A stretch of DNA of 64,000 bases from Micavibrio sp. GTDB lineage: Bacteria; Pseudomonadota; Alphaproteobacteria; Micavibrionales; Micavibrionaceae. Below, piece by piece: positions 10,313 to 19,930 of the stretch. A program made the position numbers and the translations under genes. The stretch spans positions 231,444 through 295,443 of the forward strand of contig BQJE01000001.1 of the NCBI GenBank assembly GCA_021604545.1. The letters run 5' to 3'. Within the stretch, counting starts at the first letter, position 1. Each line of letters starts with the position of its first letter. The notes under the pieces are model-generated. The model made no database searches, had not been told where the DNA came from, and saw nothing but the letters and a program-made list of their open reading frames with translations.

Positions 10313-12145
10313 ATGACGATTCCCCCGCGTTTTCTGGATGAGATCCGTAGCAGACTCTCGTTGTCCGATGTTATCGGCAAGCGGGTCAGAGTTACGCGCG
10401 CGGGTCGCGAATTCAAGGCATGTTGCCCGTTTCACAAGGAAAAGACCCCGTCTTTTACCATCAATGATGACAAGCAGTTCTATCATTGCTTTGGTTGCGG
10501 CGCGCATGGTGATGTCATTGGTTTTGTCATGCAGCACGATAATCGTAGTTTTATTGAGGCGATAGAAATGCTGGCCGCTGAAGCCGGGCTGCAGGTGCCC
10601 GAGCAAACTCCGCAGGACATTGAAAAGGCTAAAAAGCAAAAAAATCTCTATAGTTTGATGGAAGAGGCAACATCATGGATGGAGGAACAGCTTTATGTTC
10701 CTGGAAACAAAGAGATTTTGGCGTATCTAGATGGGCGAGGGTTGAAGCGCGAAACGCTGGCTTCGTTCCGGGTCGGTTATGCGCCCGCAGATCGGCAGGC
10801 TTTGCGTAGCTATCTCAAAGAGCAAGATTATGATGACAAAGATATGATTGATGCCGGGTTGTTAAAGCCATCGGACAGGGGCGGTGATCCTTATGTTTTC
10901 TTCCGTGATCGGATCATGTTTCCGGTGTCAGATCGTCGCGGGCGGGTGGTGGCTTTTGGTGGCCGCGCGTTGCCCGATCATATGCGCCCACAGGAAAAGG
11001 ATGGTTATACGCCGGCCAAATATATTAATTCGCCAGATACGGTGCTGTTTGATAAAGGGCGCATGCTCTATGGGGAATCACTGGCGCGGCAGGCGGCGAT
11101 GGATGGACACAGCGTGATTGTGACCGAAGGTTATATGGATGTGATTGCTTGTCATCAGGGTGGTTTTAAAGGTGCTGTTGCCGGGATGGGTACGGCCTTA
11201 ACTGAGCAACAAATTCTGTCGTTGTGGAAGATGGTTCCAGATGAAGAAAAAACGCCAACGCTTTGTTTTGATGGTGATAATGCAGGAAGACGCGCCGCCG
11301 AGCGAGCTTGCGAGCGGATCATGCCGATGCTGGCACCCAATCAAAGCGCGAGGTTTGCGTTTTTGCCCGATGGAGAAGACCCGGATTCGCTTTTGCGTTC
11401 GGGCGGCAAGGATGCGTTTAAAAATATTCTTTCCGGCGCATTGCCGCTGCTTGACTTTATCTGGGCCAAACATACAGGTGGGCGGCGTTTTGAGACGCCG
11501 GAAGCGCGGGCCGGGGTAATAAAGGCTCTGCAAAATGAGATCAAAGAGATAGCTGATCGTGATGTGCAGGTTCATTATCAAAGGCTTATTCAGGATAAAA
11601 TCTCCGAGACATTTTTTGCGCGGCGCTCCTATAAGAATTCAAAATATCAGGGTAAACCCGCTATTCCTGCGATGAAACTGCGCAGTCCGGCAATGCGCGG
11701 CGGCGATATTTATGCGCGGATTCTGGTGGCTTGTGTCCTTAACCATCCGCATATCTATGATGGGGTCGAGGAATCCTTTGGTGGCCTTGAGATTAGAGAT
11801 GAATCTTTGGCCCGTTTACGCCAGGCCGCGATTGAGGTTTTGGAGGAAAGTCCGGACCTTGACAGAGGCGCTTTGCATACCCATTTGAAAGAAAAGGGTT
11901 TTAAAAGAGAAATGGGTGACATTCTCAGCGAATCCGTCTATGTTCACGCAGCTTTTTCAGGGCCGCGCGCTGATCCGGACGAGGTGGGTCGTAAATGGCT
12001 TGCGTTTTGGGGTGATATTCAGGGTAAAGCTTCTGAAAATGAAGAGCAGGGCAACTGGAAGAAAGCCTTTTATGCCTCTAATGAGGCCGAAGAGGAAAAA
12101 TTGCGGAATATGGTGCGGGTGCGTGCTTCCGAAAAAGGGTCATAA
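10313..12145 (+). CDS. dnaG: DNA primase
   Basis: Makes RNA primers for chromosome replication. Domain order is standard: an N-terminal CHC2-type zinc-binding domain with CPFH (about residues 42-45) and CFGCG (about 62-66), the catalytic core with its Toprim fold (VIVTEGYMDVIACHQ near 270 and LCFDGDNAGRRAAERA near 325), and a less conserved C-terminal helicase-interaction domain. At 610 residues it is the usual length. The ATG at 10313 begins MTIPPRFLDEIRSRL, the expected primase N-terminus. It is followed 91 bp later by rpoD, the classical macromolecular-synthesis order. Confidence 0.97.
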   Translation: MTIPPRFLDEIRSRLSLSDVIGKRVRVTRAGREFKACCPFHKEKTPSFTINDDKQFYHCFGCGAHGDVIGFVMQHDNRSFIEAIEMLAAEAGLQVPEQTPQDIEKAKKQKNLYSLMEEATSWMEEQLYVPGNKEILAYLDGRGLKRETLASFRVGYAPADRQALRSYLKEQDYDDKDMIDAGLLKPSDRGGDPYVFFRDRIMFPVSDRRGRVVAFGGRALPDHMRPQEKDGYTPAKYINSPDTVLFDKGRMLYGESLARQAAMDGHSVIVTEGYMDVIACHQGGFKGAVAGMGTALTEQQILSLWKMVPDEEKTPTLCFDGDNAGRRAAERACERIMPMLAPNQSARFAFLPDGEDPDSLLRSGGKDAFKNILSGALPLLDFIWAKHTGGRRFETPEARAGVIKALQNEIKEIADRDVQVHYQRLIQDKISETFFARRSYKNSKYQGKPAIPAMKLRSPAMRGGDIYARILVACVLNHPHIYDGVEESFGGLEIRDESLARLRQAAIEVLEESPDLDRGALHTHLKEKGFKREMGDILSESVYVHAAFSGPRADPDEVGRKWLAFWGDIQGKASENEEQGNWKKAFYASNEAEEEKLRNMVRVRASEKGS

Positions 12146-12236
12146 AAAGGGCCGTGAGAGGTTGGGGTAAGTTTATCTTATCTCTTTGAATTTATAGGGA
12201 ATCAGGATTTAATCGCGAGATTGGGTTAGGGGCAAA

Positions 12237-14237
12237 GTGAGTAAGAATTTGGCAGTGAGCAAAAAGAAAACAGAAGAAAATCAGGAAACCGATACAAAAA
12301 AAGGATCGTTGGCGGCAACGGTCAAGAAACTTCTTGCCCAGGGTAAGGAGAAGGGTTTTCTGACCTATGAGGCAATTAACAAAGCCCTTCCGGCTGAGGA
12401 TTTTTCATCTGAGCAGATTGAGGATGCAATGGCGACATTCTCTGATGTTGGTGTGCAGCTTGTTGAGAAAGAAGACGATGTTGCCGAGGAAGAGTCTGAC
12501 GACAAGAAGAAAGATAAAGATTATGAATCCGGCGGTAATATAGCCGATGATGATACGGGACGTACCGATGATCCGGTGCGGATGTACTTACGCGAAATGG
12601 GCGCGGTTGAGCTGCTGTCCCGCGAAGGCGAGATTGCGATTGCCAAGCGGATTGAGGCCGGACGTGAGCTGATGATCGGCGGGATTTGCGAATCTCCGCT
12701 AGCGATTGAATCTATTATTGCCTGGTATGACGCGCTTCAGAAGGGCGATATCTTGCTGCGCGAGGTTATCGATCTTGACGCCACTTATACCGGCGGACCG
12801 GAAGCTGCTATTGATATGACGCAGGCTATCAATCAGCCTAAGCCTGAGGATAAAGAAGACGACAAGAAGGTCGACGGCAAAGATAAGAAGGATGGCGAGA
12901 AAAAAGAAGGCGAGGACGGCGAGAAGAAGGACGGCGAAAGCAAAGACGCTGACGAAGAAGAAGACAATTCAATCTCTCTGGCCGCGATGGAGGAAGAATT
13001 AGCGCCGCAAGTTTTCGAGATGTTCGGCAAGATTCAAAAGACCTATAAGAAGATGCAAAAGGTTCAGCAGGAACGTCTGGATTCCTTGCAAAAAGGTAAG
13101 GAGCCACCACCAGCGACCGATAAAAAATATCACAAGCTGACAGCCGATATGGTTGTGTTGATGAACGAAGTGCGGCTCAACAATGCCCGTATTGAACAGC
13201 TTATTGACCGTCTTTACGGCGTAAACCGTGAGTTGGTCAGCATCGAAGGCAAGATGTTGCGTATGGCCATGGAGTGCGGCGTTAAACGCGAAAATTTCCT
13301 CGAGGAATATTACGGCAACGAGCTGGATACCAAATGGCTGACACGGGTGAAAAAACTCAAAGCCAGAGGGTGGACCAAGTTTGCTGAGAAGAATAAGGAC
13401 GAAGTCAAGGCAATGCGCGAAAAAATCGGCGCTATTTCCGATGAGGCCATGTTGCCAATTGGTGAGTTCCGCCGCATCGTTTCCACCGTGCAAAAAGGTG
13501 AGAAAGAAGCCGGCCGTGCCAAGAAGGAAATGGTCGAAGCAAATTTGCGTCTCGTTATTTCCATTGCCAAAAAATATACTAATCGTGGTTTGCAATTTCT
13601 GGATCTGATTCAAGAGGGCAATATTGGCCTGATGAAAGCGGTTGATAAATTTGAATATCGCCGCGGTTATAAATTCTCGACTTATGCGACATGGTGGATC
13701 AGGCAGGCGATTACGCGTTCGATTGCCGACCAGGCACGGACCATTAGAATCCCTGTGCATATGATCGAAACCATCAACAAGCTGGTGCGGACTTCACGGC
13801 AAATGATGCACGAAATTGGCCGCGAGCCGATCCCGGAAGAGCTGGCCGAGCGTTTGCACATGCCTCTAGAAAAAGTCCGCAAGGTCTTGAAAATTGCTAA
13901 AGAGCCAGTTTCTCTTGAAACGCCGATTGGTGATGAAGAAGATTCTTCTCTTGGTGATTTCATCGAAGACAAAAACGCGATCCTGCCGATTGATAGCGCC
14001 ATCCATTCTAATTTGCGTGAAACCACGACACGGGTTCTGGCCTCTCTGACGCCGCGCGAAGAGCGGGTGCTCAGGATGCGTTTCGGGATCGGTATGAACA
14101 CCGATCACACGTTGGAAGAAGTTGGCCAGCAGTTCAACGTGACACGGGAGCGGATCCGGCAGATTGAAGCGAAGGCTTTGCGCAAATTGAAGCACCCAAG
14201 CCGCAGCCGTAAATTGCGCAGTTTTCTGGATACTTAA
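12237..14237 (+). CDS. rpoD: RNA polymerase primary sigma factor
   Basis: Housekeeping sigma-70. Region 1.1 is at the N-terminus. Region 1.2 has [20 protein letters not shown] near residue 115. Region 2 ([35 protein letters not shown]) lies at about 445-500, region 3 follows, and region 4 has [20 protein letters not shown] near 630. The start is GTG 12237 with AGGGG upstream. Unusual is a highly charged Lys/Glu/Asp/Gly tract at residues about 200-245, inside the non-conserved region between 1.2 and 2. It is low-complexity and probably a disordered insertion that does not affect core function. A tRNA-Ile(CAU) gene follows. Confidence 0.98.
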   Translation: MSKNLAVSKKKTEENQETDTKKGSLAATVKKLLAQGKEKGFLTYEAINKALPAEDFSSEQIEDAMATFSDVGVQLVEKEDDVAEEESDDKKKDKDYESGGNIADDDTGRTDDPVRMYLREMGAVELLSREGEIAIAKRIEAGRELMIGGICESPLAIESIIAWYDALQKGDILLREVIDLDATYTGGPEAAIDMTQAINQPKPEDKEDDKKVDGKDKKDGEKKEGEDGEKKDGESKDADEEEDNSISLAAMEEELAPQVFEMFGKIQKTYKKMQKVQQERLDSLQKGKEPPPATDKKYHKLTADMVVLMNEVRLNNARIEQLIDRLYGVNRELVSIEGKMLRMAMECGVKRENFLEEYYGNELDTKWLTRVKKLKARGWTKFAEKNKDEVKAMREKIGAISDEAMLPIGEFRRIVSTVQKGEKEAGRAKKEMVEANLRLVISIAKKYTNRGLQFLDLIQEGNIGLMKAVDKFEYRRGYKFSTYATWWIRQAITRSIADQARTIRIPVHMIETINKLVRTSRQMMHEIGREPIPEELAERLHMPLEKVRKVLKIAKEPVSLETPIGDEEDSSLGDFIEDKNAILPIDSAIHSNLRETTTRVLASLTPREERVLRMRFGIGMNTDHTLEEVGQQFNVTRERIRQIEAKALRKLKHPSRSRKLRSFLDT

Positions 14238-14293
14238 ACGCTTTATCAATCTATTTGTTCGTACTATAAAGCCGCTTGTTATAATTTTCCTGG

Positions 14294-14370
14294 GGGCCTG
14301 TAGCTCAGTTGGTTAGAGCAGTCCGCTCATAACGGATTGGTCGGGGGTTCAAATCCCTCCGGGCCCACCA
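14294..14370 (+). tRNA. tRNA-Ile(CAU), lysidine-type
   Basis: A 77-nt cloverleaf with encoded CCA. The acceptor stem is GGGCCTG with CGGGCCC, the anticodon stem GTCCG with CGGAT, and the loop CTCATAA gives anticodon CAT. The T arm is GGGGG-TTCAAAT-CCCTC. The loop CTCATAA and overall sequence resemble bacterial Ile2 tRNAs, whose C34 is changed to lysidine to read AUA, rather than elongator or initiator Met tRNA; the identity is by resemblance. Its last 16 nt and about 30 nt of flank recur at 17689. Confidence 0.92.
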
Positions 14371-14444
14371 ATTTCCCTCTAAGGGTCTATGTACTTAATC
14401 AGCATCTGATAGCATAAGATTGAAAATATAAGGATTGTTATCGT

Positions 14445-15191
14445 ATGAAGATCGTTGCTATCGGTGGTGGGGAAATAGGTCGATTTGAAACCAAGGTGAA
14501 TACGACCGCTATTGACCGGGAGATTGTCAGGCTGTCGGGTAAAAAGACGCCGCGGCTCCTGTTTATTCCAACGGCCAGTTCCGAGAGCGATGAATATTGC
14601 GCCGCTATTTATAAGCAATTTAGCAAGAAACTAGGATGCAAGGTCGACATTCTTCTGCTTATTAATACAGATCCTGAACGTAAATCCATTGATGAAAGAA
14701 TGGCGAAAGCGGACATTATTTATGTTGGTGAGGGCAATACGCTCAAGATGATGACGTATTGGCGGAAGTATGGCGTGGATGATGCTGTTCGAAAGGCGAT
14801 GCGGCGCGGCGCTGTTTTGTGTGGATCAAGCGCCGGTTCCATTGCGTGGTTTAGGCATGGCAATAGTGATTCATTAAAATCAGAAAAAAATCCGGACAAG
14901 CTTATAAGGGTTCGTGGATTGGGGTTTATCAAAGCGTTGATTTGTCCGCACTACGATAAAGAAAAGGCCCGTAAAGCCTCTCTCAAAGAGATGATGAAAA
15001 CGACCAGTGGTGTTGCCATTGCTCTGGATGAGTGTTGCGCGCTTGTCATCGTGGATGACGCGTACAGGGTGCTGTCCTCTGTAAAGGGGCGTAAGGCTTA
15101 TCGTGTGTACTGGAAAAAAGGCGCATTCAAAAAAGAAGTTATTGAACCCTCTCGGAAATTTTTCCCCTTGGGGCCTTTGTTGACTAAGTAA
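14445..15191 (+). CDS. peptidase E-type (S51 family) serine peptidase
   Basis: Related to dipeptidase E and cyanophycinase, which cleave Asp-containing peptides in the cytoplasm. The fold is glutamine-amidotransferase-like. Signatures are the N-terminal GGGEIGR, VGEGNTLKMM near residue 97, the nucleophile elbow CGSSAGSIAW at about 126-135 (Ser of S-S-A-G-S), and CPHYDKE with the likely catalytic His near 168. At 248 residues it is about the usual length. It starts 74 bp after the tRNA-Ile gene and overlaps the convergent racemase gene by 8 bp. A possible link to the D-amino-acid genes next to it is positional inference only. Confidence 0.85.
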   Translation: MKIVAIGGGEIGRFETKVNTTAIDREIVRLSGKKTPRLLFIPTASSESDEYCAAIYKQFSKKLGCKVDILLLINTDPERKSIDERMAKADIIYVGEGNTLKMMTYWRKYGVDDAVRKAMRRGAVLCGSSAGSIAWFRHGNSDSLKSEKNPDKLIRVRGLGFIKALICPHYDKEKARKASLKEMMKTTSGVAIALDECCALVIVDDAYRVLSSVKGRKAYRVYWKKGAFKKEVIEPSRKFFPLGPLLTK

Positions 15192-16254
15192 TAACTCTGT
15201 CAACAAAAGGCGAAGTCATGGCGCGGACGAGGGCGCTGTAGTTTAGCTGCAATTCGATTTCATCACCTATGGATGGGCGGTTGTCGCCTGTATTTAAAAT
15301 GAGGTGGTCGCTGCTGGCCCCGAGAATTTCAATGTCGGGTGGCGGTGTTAACCCCTCCGGGTCAGTATCCTGTTCACCCAGTGCCAGCATAACCTGAGAG
15401 ATATCACCTTGATCTGTGATTGGCGAGGGCGTCCCAAATGCGGTTTGCGCAATGTCACCCCATGGCTGTGATGGCTTGACCTTCGACTCGATAACTTCAG
15501 CGATGAGCGTGATGGCATCGGTATGCAGGCCATCGATTGGCTCTCGATTAAGAGGATCAAGAGCAAGCAGGATAGATTCACCCAGGCGCAGATTGTTGAT
15601 ACGCCCGATGCCTGCACCGCTCATATCCCCATTGAGGGCCCATTCGAGATTGCCGGAGTTGCCACCTGAAATGATGTCCATTGTGAGGTTGAACGTCTTA
15701 TCAACTGAATCCGCCAGCGCCGACAGCTCACCCATATTTTTAGCGTCGGGTGAGACGCCGCTGCGGCATGCGAGATTTGTGCCGATGCCTTTGAATTCTA
15801 TATGCGGGAGCTCGAGTGTTTTGCGCACAATGCTCTCTACGTCTTCAGGCATAATGCCTTCGCGCAAATCTCCAAGCTCAACCATGAGCACAATGCCGTG
15901 CGTTCGCCCCATCTTCTGCGCGGCACTAGAGAGTGCGTTAATAACATCAAGCTCGGTGTTGAAGCTTATATCGGCCCGTATCACGACTTGCTCGATTTGA
16001 CTGAGCATGGGAGAGCGGATGAGTGTTATCGGTGCGCTCACACCAGCATTCCGCATTCTTTCTATGTTTTTAATGCGGGAATCGCCGAGTGTGCTTACGC
16101 CTGCCTCGAGTAGCGTTTTAGCGACTTCAGGAGAGCCGAGGGTTGCCTTTGTAATGCCGGTAACCGAGATGCCGTGAACGGCCAGGCGTTCGACCAATGT
16201 GCGCGCATTGTGGTGAATTTTTTTGAGATCAATTTCCAGTCGCGGTGCACTCAT
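15184..16254 (-). CDS. PLP-dependent amino-acid racemase (alanine racemase N-terminal family)
   Basis: Similar to the alanine/ornithine racemase group with a PLP-binding TIM barrel. The N-terminus reads LEIDLKKIHHNARTLVERL, and the Lys of GITKATLGS near residue 36 is the expected Schiff-base lysine. Downstream are the GIGTNLACRSG and DIISGGNSGNL blocks that bind the cofactor phosphate. The substrate cannot be read from the sequence; ornithine or another amino acid is as likely as alanine, since the canonical C-terminal alanine racemase domain is short or diverged. Its ATG overlaps the stop of the DUF1611 gene (ATGA), so the two are translationally coupled. Confidence 0.85.
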   Translation of the reverse strand: MSAPRLEIDLKKIHHNARTLVERLAVHGISVTGITKATLGSPEVAKTLLEAGVSTLGDSRIKNIERMRNAGVSAPITLIRSPMLSQIEQVVIRADISFNTELDVINALSSAAQKMGRTHGIVLMVELGDLREGIMPEDVESIVRKTLELPHIEFKGIGTNLACRSGVSPDAKNMGELSALADSVDKTFNLTMDIISGGNSGNLEWALNGDMSGAGIGRINNLRLGESILLALDPLNREPIDGLHTDAITLIAEVIESKVKPSQPWGDIAQTAFGTPSPITDQGDISQVMLALGEQDTDPEGLTPPPDIEILGASSDHLILNTGDNRPSIGDEIELQLNYSALVRAMTSPFVDRVIT

Positions 16255-17402
16255 TCGGCAGCCGCGGGAATTTTTCTATCAAGCGCGGGGAAAGCCAGCA
16301 AGGCCATCTCTACCAGATGATCAGGTGATCGGGTGAGTGCGTCCGTGACAGGGATGTCGAATGTGTCTTCATAGCGCGTGATTGTTGTGCTGATCTCATC
16401 GTCCGTCATATTTTCGTGGTTGAGCGTCAGGCCGATGACTTTTGTATCGGAAAAAGTCTCGATGAGATTGATTTCGCTGGTGGCGCTCGGCATTGGTATG
16501 TCGGGGTAGTCAGAAAGATTGGTTCGTCCCGGTGCGTGCTGCAGGATTACACCATCAGGACAGCTTCCTCTCAGGATATAGGCTGAAGTCAGATAGGCAG
16601 GGTGGCTGAGTGCGCCTTGCCCTTCGATAATAATAACGTCAGGGCTTTCCTCCTCGAATGCTTCTATGACTGCGGCCTCCATTTCACCAGAGCAGAATTG
16701 CGGGGCAATGGCATCAATTGCAATGCCGTGTCGTGCACCTTGCATTAAACCGGTTTGACCCGTTCCAACCATCACCGCTTTTATGCCCTGATCATTCAAG
16801 GCTTTGGTTAATATGGTGGCGGTGGTGCGCTTACCGATAGCACCGTCAGTGCCAAGTACGGCGATGCGTGGGCAGGTAACTTCTTTGATGCGGCCACTAA
16901 ACACTTTCAAATCTTTTTTGGCGTGCGGTTTTCGTATATCAAGGATCGTTACGTTATTTGCGGCGCTCGCGGCTACGAATTCGGGATCGTCGTTCAGGAA
17001 CTCATGAAGACCGTTCACGATATTCATTCCGAGATTGATGGCTTCAAGCATGATACCGCGTTCATGCTCGGATAGCATGCCGCTTAAAGGGGCCATACCG
17101 TAGATGAATGTATCCGGCATGTCGTCAGCATTCTCTAGGGCTTCATTGAGGTCACGACAGACTGGAATATTATTTGGGATGTCATCCAGCACCATGCCGG
17201 AATCAAGTCCTGTTTTTTGACTATCGATGACCGAAAGGATCTTGTATTTTTCTGAATAACGGATAAGTCCGTTGGCCGTTTTGCCATCTACTCGTCCAAA
17301 ATTTTCTTCACAGTAAATGATTGCTGTTTTGTGCTGCCTTGGCCGGTCATGGGGTTGTGATTTCGATTTTATCTTTGGAAACGTAACGACAGGCATATTC
17401 AT
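16251..17402 (-). CDS. DUF1611 / DgcN-like P-loop protein
   Basis: A two-domain protein with an N-terminal Rossmann-like part (AIIYCEENFGRVDGKTANGLIR near residue 30 is cut here to its core EENFGRVDGKTANGL) and a C-terminal P-loop domain. The nucleotide-binding loop is GTDGAIGKRTTA at about residues 185-196, and IIEGQGALSHPAY near 260 is the other family hallmark. Members of this family have been linked to D-glutamate catabolism, where DgcN acts as an N-acyltransferase; assignment here is by family resemblance. It precedes and overlaps the racemase gene, supporting a joint role in D- or L-amino-acid interconversion. Confidence 0.8.
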   Translation of the reverse strand: MNMPVVTFPKIKSKSQPHDRPRQHKTAIIYCEENFGRVDGKTANGLIRYSEKYKILSVIDSQKTGLDSGMVLDDIPNNIPVCRDLNEALENADDMPDTFIYGMAPLSGMLSEHERGIMLEAINLGMNIVNGLHEFLNDDPEFVAASAANNVTILDIRKPHAKKDLKVFSGRIKEVTCPRIAVLGTDGAIGKRTTATILTKALNDQGIKAVMVGTGQTGLMQGARHGIAIDAIAPQFCSGEMEAAVIEAFEEESPDVIIIEGQGALSHPAYLTSAYILRGSCPDGVILQHAPGRTNLSDYPDIPMPSATSEINLIETFSDTKVIGLTLNHENMTDDEISTTITRYEDTFDIPVTDALTRSPDHLVEMALLAFPALDRKIPAAAE

Positions 17403-18194
17403 GCCTCCTGTTTTTATAAACGCTTATATCGGTGCATTCATGCGTGCACCCCGCATAATGCAAGGGTCGCATTTCAAAGCCTGAATAGGCGCAAAAACTA
17501 TAAGGTTAAACTTCGCTGAAAGAGGTGAGGTCTTGTATGCTCTCACGCATTGCCGTAGCAGGCAGACATTTTTTTCGGAAAAATCGTCTCAATAGAGGGC
17601 TTTTGCCAAACTCTGACGCATTAGTAGTGGGTTTGGGCTGTTTTGTCAAACTTACGCGCTTCGTGCACCTTGCTCAGCCCTTGGTTTTCCCTCCGGGCCC
17701 ACCATCTGCCCTCTAAGGGTCTGATGTAACAAATCAAAAGACAATATCTGCTTTTAAAAGTTAAAATTACTTTATTTCCGGCCTGTGTGCTATGAGAAGA
17801 CGCTCTCAGTAAAATATATAGAATGCGAAACAACGCGGTGCGTTGCTTGTGCCCATTCGGGTGCTTCGCGGTGGTTTTCTTAAATCCTGAAATTTCATTG
17901 CTGCATTGCGGGGACTCGGCGCAACATCCTCTCTTTCTTTGAAAATGGCTAAAATTAGTCAATCGTGGAATACGACTCTCAGAGTCACTTTGCGGGCGGT
18001 GAGGGTATTTTTTAGGTATTTTTTGCTATAAAGTCCGTATTTTTGCTCTTGACTTTGATTCAGAAGTGTAAACTTGCGCGAAATCCCGAAAACTGCTAAT
18101 AATACTTCAATTATATGGCCAATAGTGCGCCCGCCAGCTGCATTGCAGCAAGATTATTTTAAGGGCAGCCCTCTTACGGAAGGATTAGGCCATT
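17403..18194. other. 792-bp non-coding gap with tRNA 3'-end copy
   Basis: No convincing gene. The gap holds the start region of the DUF1611 gene, a possible stem GGGCTG (17636) with CAGCCC (17675), the tRNA-Ile 3'-end copy at 17689-17722, and AT-rich DNA before the next gene. A 113-codon frame across the tRNA copy on the minus strand is judged spurious. Confidence 0.5.
17689..17722 (+). repeat. partial copy of the tRNA-Ile 3' end, candidate attachment site
   Basis: CCCTCCGGGCCCACCA at 17689-17704 is identical to the last 16 nt of tRNA-Ile(CAU) at 14355-14370. After four mostly different bases, CCCTCTAAGGGTCT at 17709-17722 matches 14375-14388, and weaker similarity continues for another dozen bases. 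The rest of the tRNA is absent here. It is in direct orientation and brackets a 3.3-kb segment. Confidence 0.8.
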
Positions 18195-18839
18195 ATGAGT
18201 TTTAACAACCCAAATGAAAGCTTAAGCAGCACTTTTGAGCCCCCGGCAAGTGAGGGCACAGGGTTTGATACGTCTTTGAACCGACGTAAGCTTTTACAGG
18301 TTGGCGGTGCCGTGGTTCTGGCAAAATTATCCAGTCTTTTTCTGCCTCCCTCAGTGGGCGCGGCAGGAGATGGATATAAATCAACGCCTGCGTCTATCAA
18401 GCCACCTGGCGACTCTCCCCCTGCTCGTCATGCGGGGAAATTTATAGGTAATGATATTAGGGGCTGGACAGGTGAAATATTAGTAGACGCCCCATATGCA
18501 GCCTCTAACGGTCGTATAGCGATTATTGTTTACGGAGAAGGCAGAAATGCCTTAGCTGCCGCACAACATGCCGGAAAATTATTCGCCGAAAAGGTGGGCG
18601 TTGATGTTAGCTATCTTCATGCTGTTCGTGCCGGTGATAAAGAAGGGGACCCAAATAGTACGCGTATTGGTATTTATGCTAATGGCGCAAAAAGATTTGT
18701 TATAGAAGCGGATCCCACACGCCAGCCCAACGCAATTGCGGCAGAGATCATAGGTGATATGAAACAAATTTATGATTCAGATTTTGCGCCAAAAATTGTT
18801 AAAGCCAGCCTCGATCAAGGTCCAGGCGGGACGAATTAA
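18195..18839 (+). CDS. exported orphan protein with twin-arginine-type signal
   Basis: A 214-residue protein of unknown function. Residues 29-55 look like a Tat signal: NRRKLLQVGG, a hydrophobic run AVVLAKLSSLFL and a likely cleavage after VGAAG; about 28 residues precede the arginine pair. The mature part is mixed alpha/beta, with IAIIVYGEGRNALAAAQHAG near 110 and IGIYANGAKRFVIEADPT near 160, which suggests a small globular domain. I know no family. The C-terminus ends LDQGPGGTN, similar to the end of the 48262-49098 protein. It overlaps the convergent coiled-coil gene by 4 bp. Confidence 0.7.
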   Translation: MSFNNPNESLSSTFEPPASEGTGFDTSLNRRKLLQVGGAVVLAKLSSLFLPPSVGAAGDGYKSTPASIKPPGDSPPARHAGKFIGNDIRGWTGEILVDAPYAASNGRIAIIVYGEGRNALAAAQHAGKLFAEKVGVDVSYLHAVRAGDKEGDPNSTRIGIYANGAKRFVIEADPTRQPNAIAAEIIGDMKQIYDSDFAPKIVKASLDQGPGGTN

Positions 18840-19930
18840 GCAACACTGCTTGGTATATCGTGTTTAATAATATTCTCATTTAATATTGGTCCTGGCGGCT
18901 CTTGTGGTTTTGGTTGGTCAGGATTACTGGCGACGCAAAAGCACTCTTGAAGATTTATGCCTGGATCTATTGGTGTTGTGCCGTGCGTTTCAGCATATGA
19001 AATTGTGGGTTCTGTCAACGCCAGTGCATCTAGCCCCGCCCCTAAATCAGAAGAAAAATCTGCATCAAATTCTCTAATTGCAGGGGTTATTTCGTTTGCT
19101 TGATCTAATGCGGCTAGCTTTTGTGTATGTTTCTCACTATACCCTTTGCCCTCTCGTATCTCATTTTTCTTTTCTTGGGATTTAACTTTATAAATAAATT
19201 TGTTAAGCGTTTTACTATCCTTATTTTGAACGAAGTTGTTCATACGTTCTTGTTTTTTGACGGGGTCCTTTTCGTTTTGGACTGCGTCGAATTCCGCTTT
19301 CATTCCGTTAGTATCTCTTTCAAGAGTTTCTAAATCAGATTCTTTGGCTTTCCAGACTTCTAATTCTTTGTTCTTATCCGCCAATGTTTGTTGCTGAAGC
19401 AGGTACTGGACAACAAGGGGATCATTTACATCCAGCTCACCTTTCTTTAATTTCTGTTTCCAATCAGGGCCGTATTTTTCTTCCAAGCCTTTTTCTGTTT
19501 CAGAAATGTCTTTTTCGAGTTCTTTGATTTCACCTTCGAGTCTAGAAATTTGTGCCCTTACCTCTGCCAGCTCTTTTTGAAGTGCCCTAAGAGCTGCGTT
19601 TAGCAGCTTCCTGAATCTTTCTTCTTTTTCTTTAACACCACGAAGGCTAACTGTGGTGGCGGCACCACGCTCAATACGACCCGTTTTCTCCGTAAGAGAA
19701 ATGTCGCCGCGCGCTCGGTTTTTATCTTTTATTACCTGCTCTTTTTCAAATGCTCCAGAGGCGTTTTGATTATGTGTCTTAGCAGCATGGCCGGTAAGTT
19801 TTTGGCCGTTGTCTTTGTCGGTAATTTCCTCTTCGGGAATAGGGGGCTCTTCAGAAATCACAGGCAGAATGTCATCCGCTGCGATTTCTTCGCCGTCACC
19901 CAGGTCAAATTCTGTTAAATTGTCCGCCAT
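18836..19930 (-). CDS. coiled-coil orphan protein
   Basis: A 364-residue cytoplasmic protein without signal peptide. The first 40 residues are strongly acidic (FDLGDGEEIAADD, EEPPIPEEE). Residues about 95-215 form a long coiled coil (KELAEVRAQISRLEGEIKEL, KDISETEKGLEEK). The C-terminal 90 residues are not coiled and contain two close cysteines (QECFC) and a proline-rich stretch. The ATG at 19930 is chosen over a GTG five codons earlier. No family is recognised. It converges with the Tat-signal gene, overlapping by 4 bp, and lies upstream of a 600-bp gap. Confidence 0.7.
   Translation of the reverse strand: MADNLTEFDLGDGEEIAADDILPVISEEPPIPEEEITDKDNGQKLTGHAAKTHNQNASGAFEKEQVIKDKNRARGDISLTEKTGRIERGAATTVSLRGVKEKEERFRKLLNAALRALQKELAEVRAQISRLEGEIKELEKDISETEKGLEEKYGPDWKQKLKKGELDVNDPLVVQYLLQQQTLADKNKELEVWKAKESDLETLERDTNGMKAEFDAVQNEKDPVKKQERMNNFVQNKDSKTLNKFIYKVKSQEKKNEIREGKGYSEKHTQKLAALDQANEITPAIREFDADFSSDLGAGLDALALTEPTISYAETHGTTPIDPGINLQECFCVASNPDQPKPQEPPGPILNENIIKHDIPSSVA

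Noticed and set aside
12999-13760. 253-codon frame antisense to rpoD
   Set aside because: It lies fully within a strongly conserved gene; a Cys/His/Phe-rich composition typical of a shadow frame.
17621-17962. 113-codon minus-strand frame across the tRNA-Ile 3'-end copy
   Set aside because: The sequence around RWWARRENQG is the reverse of the tRNA fragment; composition is not protein-like and there is no ribosome-binding site.
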